Assembly: GCA_016208205.1 (NCBI GenBank)
Contig: JACQYP010000112.1
Location: 1 to 14,817, forward strand
Direction: 5' to 3'
Source: Candidatus Desantisiibacteriota bacterium
GTDB taxonomy: Bacteria > UBA9089 > CG2-30-40-21
DNA: 14,817 nucleotides
Shown: piece after piece, positions 7,553-13,178 of the stretch
Layout of the letters: the number at the start of each line of letters is the position of its first letter
Numbering within the stretch: position 1 is the first letter of the stretch
The notes under the pieces: generated by a model
Database searches by the model: none
Seen by the model: only the letters and a program-made list of their open reading frames with translations
Told to the model about the DNA's origin: nothing
Made by a program: the position numbers and the translations under genes

Positions 7553-7564
7553 GTGAGCTGAAAA

Positions 7565-8413
7565 ATGGAAATTATCTCTCATGTTAAAACCATGCAGGAA
7601 AAAGCTGATTCCTTAAGAAGTGAAAAGAAAAGGATAGGTTTTGTACCAACAATGGGAGCACTTCATCAAGGGCATCTTTCCCTGATAAAGGCTGCCAAAG
7701 AGGAAAATGATGTTGTAATTGTCAGTATCTTTGTTAATCCTATTCAGTTTTCGCCTGGCGAGGATTATGAGATATATCCAAAACCCTTTGAAATGGATAA
7801 GGAATTATGCGGACAAATGGGTGTGGATATTATTTTTTATCCTGAGACAGCAGAGATGTATCCGGAACAGCTTTTAACCACTGTCCATGTTTCGGAAATT
7901 ACCTCCGGGCTATGTGGTCAATTTCGACCAGGACATTTCCAGGGGGTAACAACTGTAGTTGCAAAGCTTTTTTCTGCTGTAAAACCACATGTTGCCTATT
8001 TTGGACAAAAGGATTATCAGCAGGCAATAGTTATAAAGAAGATGGTCAAGGATTTGAATTTTGACATAAGGGTAAAGATTTTACCCATTGTTCGGGAAGG
8101 AGAATCAGGGCTTGCCTTGAGCTCTCGCAATGCTTATCTTAATCCAGAGGAAAGGGAACAAGCGTGTATCCTTTTTCAGACACTTCAGGTAGCAGAAAAG
8201 ATGCTGGATGATGGGGAAAGAGATGGTAATAAGCTGGCCAATTGGATGAGAGAAAATCTCAAGAATGCTCCTTTGATTTTGCTTGAATACGCAGAGGTTT
8301 GCGATCCGGAGACACTAAAGCCGCTTTCTCAGATAGGGACAGGTGCCTTGCTTGCACTGGCTGTAAGAATAGGGAAAACAAGGCTGATAGATAATATGAT
8401 CTGGGATAAGTAG
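7565..8413 (+). CDS. panC: Pantothenate synthetase (pantoate--beta-alanine ligase)
   Basis: PanC joins pantoate and beta-alanine via a pantoyl-adenylate. The 282-residue product has the nucleotidyltransferase landmarks FVPTMGALHQGHLSLI (26-41, with the HxGH-like His34 and His37), VSIFVNPIQFSPGEDY (53-68), CGQFRPGHFQGVTTVV (117-132), FGQKDYQQ (146-153) and the KMSKS-equivalent GLALSSRN (182-189). Family members usually read REx-D-GLA just before that motif; here it is REGESGLA, one residue longer and lacking the Asp, a small local deviation. The ATG at 7565 has GGTGAG at 7552-7557. It is separated from panB by 420 bases of repeats, so it may be transcribed separately. No panD is visible. Confidence 0.95.
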   Translation: MEIISHVKTMQEKADSLRSEKKRIGFVPTMGALHQGHLSLIKAAKEENDVVIVSIFVNPIQFSPGEDYEIYPKPFEMDKELCGQMGVDIIFYPETAEMYPEQLLTTVHVSEITSGLCGQFRPGHFQGVTTVVAKLFSAVKPHVAYFGQKDYQQAIVIKKMVKDLNFDIRVKILPIVREGESGLALSSRNAYLNPEEREQACILFQTLQVAEKMLDDGERDGNKLANWMRENLKNAPLILLEYAEVCDPETLKPLSQIGTGALLALAVRIGKTRLIDNMIWDK

Positions 8414-8476
8414 AATTAATAATTAACAATTATCAATTAGTAATTGTCGATAATTGATAATTACTAATTGATAATT
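8414..8476. repeat. AATTNNN heptad array forming a hairpin after panC
   Basis: Nine AATT tetramers start at 8414, 8421, 8428, 8435, 8442, 8452, 8459, 8466 and 8473. Every step is exactly 7 bases except one 10-base step at the dyad centre. The arms 8428-8448 and 8456-8476 pair at 20 of 21 positions with a 7-base loop. The array begins directly after the panC stop codon (8411-8413). Confidence 0.92.
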
Positions 8477-8495
8477 CTACCTTGGAGCAGGACAG

Positions 8496-9320
8496 ATGCG
8501 AGTCTTAGGCATAGATACATCGACTAAAACAGGAAGCGTTGCCCTGATTCAAGGAGAGAGCCTCTCTGGCAGAGGAAGCTCCTCCGGCAATAGGGTTGTT
8601 CTTGCTGAATATACCCATGGTGTTACCCAGGGACATGGCTCTATTCTGGACGAGGGTGGGTTTGGAACCCGCCCCTACATGCAAAGGAATGACTCTGATA
8701 GCTGGCTTCTTTCAGCTGTTGATTGTGTCCTGCATGAAGGGGACATTTGGGTAAATGAGAATAATGATAGGATAGAGATTGATGGAATTGCTGTGGTAAT
8801 AGGCCCTGGAACATTTACCGGGCTGAGGATTGGGGTCTCTACGGCTAAAGGGCTTGGATATGCCCTGGGCGTGCAGATTGCTGAGGTTATAAGCTTGGAT
8901 GCTCTGGCAGCAAACATCCCTTCCGGCATTGTTTGCCCTATAATGGATGCTATGAGGGGAGAGGTATATGCTGCTTTTTATGAGCATGGCAAGCGAAGAA
9001 GCAAATATATGCTTATCAAGCCGGAGGATCTGGTTCAAAAGATATTAGAAAAATCAGACAGCCGTCATCAAGTAACGTTGCTTGGAGACGGGGTAATGCT
9101 GTGGGGAGAATTCTTTGCCAAGAGGCTTCCTGAAATAGTTTCATTTGCCCCATCTCATAATTCATACATTAAAGCAATAAATGTAGCCGGTATCGGCATG
9201 GACATGTTGATAGATGGTAGAGGGAAAAAGCCGGAGGAGATTATACCGTTTTATTTGCGGGCATCAAGTGCAGAAACATCAGCCACAGAGAGCACAGAGA
9301 TGGTTATCGGTAACCAGTGA
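8496..9320 (+). CDS. tsaB: tRNA threonylcarbamoyladenosine biosynthesis protein TsaB, with internal repeat-encoded insertions
   Basis: TsaB is the ASKHA-fold partner of TsaD in making t6A37 on ANN-decoding tRNAs. MRVLGIDTSTKTGSVAL opens the protein, GPGTFTGLRIGVSTAKGL (103-120) is the family signature, and MDAMRGEVYAAFY and PFYLRAS appear later. At 274 residues it is longer than usual, and the GPGxFTG motif sits some 35-40 residues later than in typical TsaB proteins. The extra sequence lies around residues 20-33 (a Ser/Gly-rich stretch) and 48-68, between His47 and SWLLSAVD. The second is encoded by a palindrome (8654-8674). The C-terminal 13 or so residues come from CACAGAG words and the GGTTATC repeat, which also supplies the stop. 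The ATG at 8496 has GGAG at 8484-8487. The next gene is rimI, a frequent neighbour. Confidence 0.9.
   Translation: MRVLGIDTSTKTGSVALIQGESLSGRGSSSGNRVVLAEYTHGVTQGHGSILDEGGFGTRPYMQRNDSDSWLLSAVDCVLHEGDIWVNENNDRIEIDGIAVVIGPGTFTGLRIGVSTAKGLGYALGVQIAEVISLDALAANIPSGIVCPIMDAMRGEVYAAFYEHGKRRSKYMLIKPEDLVQKILEKSDSRHQVTLLGDGVMLWGEFFAKRLPEIVSFAPSHNSYIKAINVAGIGMDMLIDGRGKKPEEIIPFYLRASSAETSATESTEMVIGNQ
8555..8584. repeat. Two micro-palindromes in the 5' part of tsaB
   Basis: AGAGA/TCTCT (8555-8559 with 8563-8567) and GAGGA/TCCTC (8572-8576 with 8580-8584) lie back to back, encoding a Ser/Gly-rich stretch around residues 21-30 that interrupts the usual beta hairpin of TsaB. The stems are short, so insertion origin is only suggested by the extra residues. 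Confidence 0.4.
8654..8678. repeat. In-frame GCCCCTAC-type palindrome inside tsaB
   Basis: GGGTGGGTT (8654-8662) pairs with AACCCGCCC (8666-8674) with one G-T wobble and a 3-base loop, followed by CTAC. It encodes residues about 53-61 within a segment absent from typical TsaB proteins, and the frame stays open. It shares its right end with the panC leader palindrome and the one in rimI. Confidence 0.7.
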
Positions 9321-9360
9321 TCGGTAATCGGTCTTACCGATCACTTGATAACTGATAACC
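9302..9360. repeat. GGTTATC-word hairpin overlapping the tsaB stop
   Basis: Seven-base words start at 9302, 9309, 9316 and 9323. GAT recurs at 9339, 9347 and 9354 on the right arm. The arms 9302-9327 and 9334-9360 pair over most of their length around a 6-base loop. The tsaB TGA (9318-9320) is inside the third word. GTTTT follows the right arm, so a terminator role is conceivable. The word is close to that after folB. Confidence 0.85.
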
Positions 9361-9376
9361 GTTTTGAGGGTATTCA

Positions 9377-9865
9377 ATGCAAAAAAACAGTACGAATGAT
9401 GGATCCTATAGGGGCAAGACATATCTTACCCCTACTTTTTCAACTATGACCATGGATGATGTTCCACAGGTAGCTGCTCTTGAAAAGATGTGCTTTTCGA
9501 TACCATGGTCAGAAAAACTGTTTGTTAATGAAATAGAAAACAATAATTCCTATTTTTTAACAGCAACGATAATGAATAAGTTGATTGGATATGCAGGGTT
9601 CTGGCTGATAATAGATGAGGCTCACATTGTTAATTTAGCGGTTCATCCGGAATTCAGACGACAGGGAATAGGTGAGATGCTGTTAAAAAATATCCTTGAT
9701 CTGGCAAAACAAAAGGGTGCTCTCAAGGCAACATTAGAGGTAAGAGAAACAAATACTCCAGCCAATCTTCTCTACGAAAGGCTTGGATTTGTGTGCGTAG
9801 CATTGCGAAAGGGATACTATGCAGATACAAAAGAACATGCTATGGTGATGTGGGTGGATCTGTAA
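9377..9865 (+). CDS. rimI: Ribosomal-protein-alanine N-acetyltransferase (RimI-like GNAT)
   Basis: This 162-residue GNAT protein carries the acetyl-CoA loop VHPEFRRQGIGEMLL (89-103), LEVRETNTPANLLYERLGF (120-138), and the C-terminal YYAD-EHAMVM pattern seen in RimI. The IPWSEKLF stretch (42-49) matches the RimI N-terminal region, and adjacency to tsaB supports this subfamily. RimI acetylates the N-terminus of ribosomal protein S18 in E. coli; here the substrate is inferred only. The ATG at 9377 has GAGGG at 9366-9370, whereas Met24 at 9446 has no ribosome site, so the first 23 residues are probably translated. They are atypical for the family and largely encoded by the palindrome at 9409-9434. 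Confidence 0.88.
   Translation: MQKNSTNDGSYRGKTYLTPTFSTMTMDDVPQVAALEKMCFSIPWSEKLFVNEIENNNSYFLTATIMNKLIGYAGFWLIIDEAHIVNLAVHPEFRRQGIGEMLLKNILDLAKQKGALKATLEVRETNTPANLLYERLGFVCVALRKGYYADTKEHAMVMWVDL
9409..9435. repeat. In-frame CCCCTAC-type palindrome in the 5' end of rimI
   Basis: TAGGGGCAAGA (9409-9419) pairs with TCTTACCCCTA (9424-9434) at 10 of 11 positions around a 4-base loop, followed by C. It encodes residues about 11-20 of the RimI-like protein, upstream of where the family domain starts. Confidence 0.72.
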
Positions 9866-9874
9866 TTGCTGAAT

Positions 9875-9942
9875 AGGGGTCAGGGGTCAGAATGCAGAAC
9901 TATTGTTATTTCTATTCTGATCCCTAATCCCCGACCCCTTTA
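9875..9942. repeat. AGGGGTC-word hairpin between rimI and gltX
   Basis: AGGGGTC at 9875 and 9882 is followed by AG-starting heptads at 9889 and 9896. The right arm has heptads starting at 9915, 9922, 9929 and 9936 that are their approximate complements. The two halves form an imperfect stem-loop. Three T residues follow the final CCCC. Confidence 0.8.
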
Positions 9943-9959
9943 TCAAAAGTGAGGTTATA

Positions 9960-11339
9960 ATGACTATTGTCCGATTTGCTCCCAGTCCAACAGGGTATCT
10001 TCATGTTGGTGGGGCAAGAACAGCTTTATTTAACTGGCTATATGCCAGGAATACCGGTGGTAAATTTATCCTGCGCATAGAGGATACGGATGTTAAAAGA
10101 TCGACACAGGCTGCCACACAAGCAATCTTAGATGGCTTGAAGTGGCTTGGACTTGATTGGGATGATGGACCGTATTTTCAAAGTGAAAGGTTGCCCATAT
10201 ACCGGGAGTATGCCCGGAAATTACTTGATGAAGATAAGGCTTATTATTGTACCTGTAGCGTAGATGAATTGGACGAGCAGAAAAAACAAGCGATTTCCAT
10301 AGGAAGGGCAGCAGGATACGATGGAAGATGTCGAGATAAGGGTGAAAAACAAGGTGTCCTGCGGCTTAAAACACCTGAGGGAAGTACTGTCTTTTATGAT
10401 CTGTTTCGAGACAGGTTTGAATTTGATAATTCTCTTATTGGCGACTTTGTCCTGATTCGCTCAGACGGTATGCCTACATATAACTTTACCTGTGCAGTGG
10501 ATGATGCCTTGATGGGGATGACCCATGTTATTCGTGGGGATGACCATATTCCTAATACCCCAAAACAGTTGCTGATACTTTCTGCCCTTGGATTTAATCC
10601 ACCAGGGTTTGGGCACCTGCCCTTAATACTGGGAACAGATAAATCACCGCTCAGCAAGAGACATGGAGCTGTATCTGTTATGGCTTATCAGGAACAAGGG
10701 TTTCTGCCGGAGGCAATGGTTAATTATTTAGCCCTTTTGGGCTGGTCAACAACGATGAGTCAACAGCTTTTCTCTAAAGAGGAGATGATTAAAAAGTTTT
10801 CACTTAAACGAATTGTTAAAAATCCTGCTGTTTTTGATATGGAAAAATTGCAATGGATGAATGGTGTTTATATCAAACAAGCAGATCCAAAGGAACTGGC
10901 AAGTTTATGCAGGGAATTTATCCCTGACCACTTACAGAATGGAGACATACCGCTGGAGGAAATAATCAGGCTCTATCAGGAAAGAATAAGGGTATTACCA
11001 GAGATATATTCCCTGGGCGACTTCTTTTTTTCCTCTAAGGTGCACATACCGGAGGAGATATGCCAGGAGGTTTTATCTAAGGATGGGACAGGGCAAATAA
11101 AAAAAAAAAAAAAAAAGGTGCTTGGGGCACTTGAGATATTTGATGTGGGTACCATTGAAGAAGCCTTAAGAGCAATGGCTGAAAGATTGGGGATAAAAGC
11201 CGGTGATATTATTCATCCCCTGAGGGCTGTCTTAACCGGAAAAAAGGCTTCACCAGGAATATTTGAGGTAGCTGCCCTGCTGGGACAGGAAAGGGTTGTA
11301 CAACGGATAGAAGACATGCTTGTATCAAGTAATCGATAA
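9960..11339 (+). CDS. gltX: Glutamyl-tRNA synthetase
   Basis: This class I synthetase charges tRNA with glutamate. The 459 residues include the HIGH-type motif FAPSPTGYLHVGGARTALFN (6-25), LRIEDTD (38-44), HVIRGDDHIPNTPKQ (189-203) and the KMSKS-type loop KSPLSKRHG (228-236), followed by the helical anticodon-binding region. The length is slightly short but complete for bacterial GltX. Whether it is discriminating or also charges tRNA-Gln cannot be told here. The ATG at 9960 has GAGG at 9951-9954. Its oddest feature is an uninterrupted run of 18 A at 11099-11116, which encodes Lys381-Lys386 in the anticodon-binding domain and is a likely slippage site. The GAF-domain gene follows after 21 bases. 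Confidence 0.95.
   Translation: MTIVRFAPSPTGYLHVGGARTALFNWLYARNTGGKFILRIEDTDVKRSTQAATQAILDGLKWLGLDWDDGPYFQSERLPIYREYARKLLDEDKAYYCTCSVDELDEQKKQAISIGRAAGYDGRCRDKGEKQGVLRLKTPEGSTVFYDLFRDRFEFDNSLIGDFVLIRSDGMPTYNFTCAVDDALMGMTHVIRGDDHIPNTPKQLLILSALGFNPPGFGHLPLILGTDKSPLSKRHGAVSVMAYQEQGFLPEAMVNYLALLGWSTTMSQQLFSKEEMIKKFSLKRIVKNPAVFDMEKLQWMNGVYIKQADPKELASLCREFIPDHLQNGDIPLEEIIRLYQERIRVLPEIYSLGDFFFSSKVHIPEEICQEVLSKDGTGQIKKKKKKVLGALEIFDVGTIEEALRAMAERLGIKAGDIIHPLRAVLTGKKASPGIFEVAALLGQERVVQRIEDMLVSSNR
11099..11116 (+). other. A18 homopolymer inside gltX
   Basis: Eighteen consecutive A residues encode the end of an Ile codon and six Lys codons. Losing one A leads to a stop 17 codons later; gaining one leads to a stop after 5 codons. 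Either removes roughly the last 60-70 residues. Such runs favour polymerase slippage, mutation and assembly error. Confidence 0.95.
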
Positions 11340-11360
11340 CCGAAGGAGGAAGGAGCAACT

Positions 11361-12344
11361 ATGGATCAAGAATTGGAAATAAATCGATTTATTTATACTT
11401 CTTCGTGGGTAAGATTGGGGATGATTTTCTTTATATTCCTGATTATATTTCTTCCTCATGAAGGAATGATTAATATCTCTGGTATTTGCATGATAATTGT
11501 CCTTAGTGCGTTTTCCTGCTTTGTCTATCGGTTATTACCGGATAGCATAAAAACCCATCAAACATTCCCTTATTTAGTCTATACCCTTGATGTCTTATTT
11601 TTAGCACTGATCATAGATTTCATGGGTGGGATAGCCAGCAATTTCTATATGATCTATCTTGTTCCCCTTGTGGTGGCTGCGGTTTACTTTGATTTTGCCG
11701 GCTGGCTATATGTGATTATTCTGGTTACAACCTCATATCTGATAGGTATCCTGGCTCATATCGAAGATGTAGAAAAGATTGGGTATTATAATTTGCTTGT
11801 GATCACCATGCCCTTATTCTGGGGTGTTACTTGTTTTGTCGGCTTTCTTTCCTCCAGATTAAAAAAATATAAGAGAGAGGTAGAAATAAAATCCAACATG
11901 TTGAATCGAACAAAGGCAAAAAAGGATAAATTTTTTGATCTTTACGAAACAGCCATCAAGATGTTTGGATTAACAAATTTAGACCATCTTTTAGAATATA
12001 TGGTAAAAGAAATCCTTCAGCTTATTGACATGGAAAGATGCATAGTTATGTTTCTAAATGATGATGCAAGCGAGCTGGTTGGTTATTATTCAAATAAATT
12101 ATCACCTGCCAGGGTAAAAGAAGTACTGCTGAAAAAGGAAAATGAATTGTTTATTCTTCTTGTAGAGAAAAAAGAGCCGTTAATTATTACAGATACAGCA
12201 AGAGAAGAACATACAGCCAGAAGGTTTCTGGAAAAACATATGATAAAATCATTGATTATGCTGCCTTTAATTATAGAAGATAAGCTTCTGGGTGTTTTGT
12301 GGATTGATAATCAGGAAAAAATTTGGGAATATAATCATAGATGA
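11361..12344 (+). CDS. Membrane protein with GAF domain, N-terminal part of a frameshifted gene
   Basis: The 327-residue product has about six hydrophobic membrane segments (roughly 15-33, 36-58, 68-90, 91-112, 113-134 and 141-166), a basic linker and coiled-coil-like region (167-195), then a GAF-type domain (about 205-317) ending in LLGVLWIDNQEK. The architecture resembles input halves of 6TM sensor kinases, but no histidine kinase, GGDEF or phosphatase domain follows. The frame ends abruptly after an A6 tract at 12316-12321. Removing one A would join it to the next frame and give one 484-residue protein with a complete GAF helix and a second GAF domain. The ATG at 11361 has GGAG at 11352-11355 and an upstream AGGAGG. 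The ligand and partner are unknown; adjacency to polysaccharide genes may be meaningful. Confidence 0.75.
   Translation: MDQELEINRFIYTSSWVRLGMIFFIFLIIFLPHEGMINISGICMIIVLSAFSCFVYRLLPDSIKTHQTFPYLVYTLDVLFLALIIDFMGGIASNFYMIYLVPLVVAAVYFDFAGWLYVIILVTTSYLIGILAHIEDVEKIGYYNLLVITMPLFWGVTCFVGFLSSRLKKYKREVEIKSNMLNRTKAKKDKFFDLYETAIKMFGLTNLDHLLEYMVKEILQLIDMERCIVMFLNDDASELVGYYSNKLSPARVKEVLLKKENELFILLVEKKEPLIITDTAREEHTARRFLEKHMIKSLIMLPLIIEDKLLGVLWIDNQEKIWEYNHR
12316..12321 (+). other. Apparent frameshift site (A6) in the membrane-GAF gene
   Basis: The upstream frame reads Gln-Glu-Lys into the A6 run and stops at 12342-12344. The downstream frame continues the GAF C-terminal helix from just after the run. 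One A fewer restores a single reading frame. It could be a mutation, a sequencing error, or a site where slippage is used. Confidence 0.7.
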
Positions 12345-12345
12345 A

Positions 12346-12816
12346 ATGACGAAGGCTTTTGATGAGGTTGCTGATATCCTGAATATCAAAAGTTATCGAC
12401 TTCTTTTATTAAATACAGCAGATGATGTTCTCTTTACCCTTTCATGGAAAGGATTTTTATCTAATGAGATAAAAATAAAGGTAGGAGAAGGTCTGGCAGG
12501 AAAGGTAGCTATTACAGGGATACCTACTTATTCTACCCCACCCCCAGACGGCGGTGGAGGAGATATTACCAATTATGAGCTATATGAAACCCCACTCTGT
12601 CTGCCCCTTAAAAAACAAAATAAGGTTGTTGGAATATTAGAGATTAGAAGTGTAAAAGAAAATACAGCTATTGACAACATAAAATACCAGGTATTAGTAA
12701 CCCTGACAAACCTATTTGTTATGGGGTTAAGCAAAAAGGCAGCCCCGACAGCCCAGGAGGTCCAGCCCATAATTACCCTTGATAATGATGACTCGACAAA
12801 AAAGATTGACCTGTGA
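12346..12816 (+). CDS. GAF-domain protein, C-terminal part of the frameshifted gene
   Basis: If translated separately, an ATG at 12346 just after the upstream stop (12342-12344) would give 156 residues; no good Shine-Dalgarno is visible, so this would need coupling. The open frame itself extends upstream to 12292. The sequence begins with what would be the last helix of the first GAF domain (MTKAFDEVADIL) and continues with a second GAF domain: VGEGLAGKVAITG near 46-58, LPLKKQNKVVGILEI near 86-100, and a final helix. A short Pro/Gly-rich loop (PPPDGGGGD, about 65-73) sits where GAF domains have a variable loop. The hydrophilic tail ends in Asp/Lys-rich residues. No output domain is present, so the whole protein may act by binding a partner. 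Confidence 0.6.
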   Translation: MTKAFDEVADILNIKSYRLLLLNTADDVLFTLSWKGFLSNEIKIKVGEGLAGKVAITGIPTYSTPPPDGGGGDITNYELYETPLCLPLKKQNKVVGILEIRSVKENTAIDNIKYQVLVTLTNLFVMGLSKKAAPTAQEVQPIITLDNDDSTKKIDL

Positions 12817-12881
12817 ATCGGATGTAAATGCAGCTTTTCAGGATTCTTCATTTCTCCACCTTCTCCCTTTCTCCTTTTGTA

Positions 12882-12909
12882 CACAATTTCTGTTATAATG
12901 AGAATTGTG
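12882..12909 (+). promoter_or_regulatory. Extended -10 promoter candidate flanked by an inverted repeat
   Basis: TGTTATAAT at 12891-12899 fits the extended -10 pattern TGnTATAAT; the -35 region is poor. CACAATT (12882-12888) and AATTGTG (12903-12909) flank it as a perfect 7-bp inverted repeat with a 14-base spacer, a layout suited to a repressor site. It would be an upstream promoter for the export gene at 13179. Confidence 0.45.
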
Positions 12910-12926
12910 GCACAGGTAGAATTTTA

Positions 12927-12955
12927 TTGACAAATCAGAAGAATTATGGTATTAT
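12927..12955 (+). promoter_or_regulatory. Sigma70-type promoter upstream of the polysaccharide export gene
   Basis: TTGACA at 12927-12932 and TATTAT at 12950-12955 are 17 bases apart. The last base of the -10 box is the first base of MITE copy 2, so transcription would start inside the element and give a leader of about 215 bases containing its hairpin. Confidence 0.65.
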
Positions 12956-13151
12956 ATACTCAACAAGGGCATAATCTGTGATTTTTAAGATATAACCACG
13001 AAAGGCACGAAAGAAACACGAAAAGTTCTATCCGATTATTAATTTTCGTGTGTTTTCGTGTGTTTCGTGGTTATTTATTTAGCATAGAGTGCTGTTCACG
13101 CACCGTATTCTTAGGTGAGTAAAATCGTTATTTGTGACCTCGCTGAGTATA
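12955..13151. mobile_element. MITE-like element, copy 2 (197 bp), upstream of the export gene
   Basis: Its left 51 bases match copy 1 (7274-7323) with four substitutions and one indel. Its right 34 bases (13119-13152) match copy 1 (7469-7502) with two substitutions. The cores differ: this copy carries an ACGAAA-word palindrome. No transposase frame is present. With the preceding 137 bases, which hold two candidate promoters, it fills the 362-base gap between the GAF gene and the export gene. Confidence 0.78.
12993..13073. repeat. ACGAAA-word palindrome in the core of MITE copy 2
   Basis: The arm at 12993-13024 (starting TAACCACGAAAGG, with ACGAAA recurring every 9-10 bases) is an imperfect inverted match to 13043-13073. 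It forms a long stem with an 18-base loop. Copy 1 keeps only the first bases of the left arm (TAACTACGAAAGG, ending at 7323). Confidence 0.8.
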
Positions 13152-13178
13152 ATTACATCCGAATTAAAGGGGAAGATA

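Noticed and set aside
12531..12565. Pro/Gly-rich stretch of the second GAF domain as another inserted palindrome
   Set aside because: Only CCACC/GGTGG pairs clearly and GAF domains vary in this loop, so insertion cannot be argued.
12573..12884. 103-codon minus-strand open frame at the end of the GAF gene
   Set aside because: It overlaps the second GAF domain and has no recognisable features of its own.
13134..13178. Upstream in-frame start for the polysaccharide export gene
   Set aside because: It lies in the right end of the MITE-like element, would bury the signal peptide behind 15 residues, and lacks the ribosome site seen before 13179.
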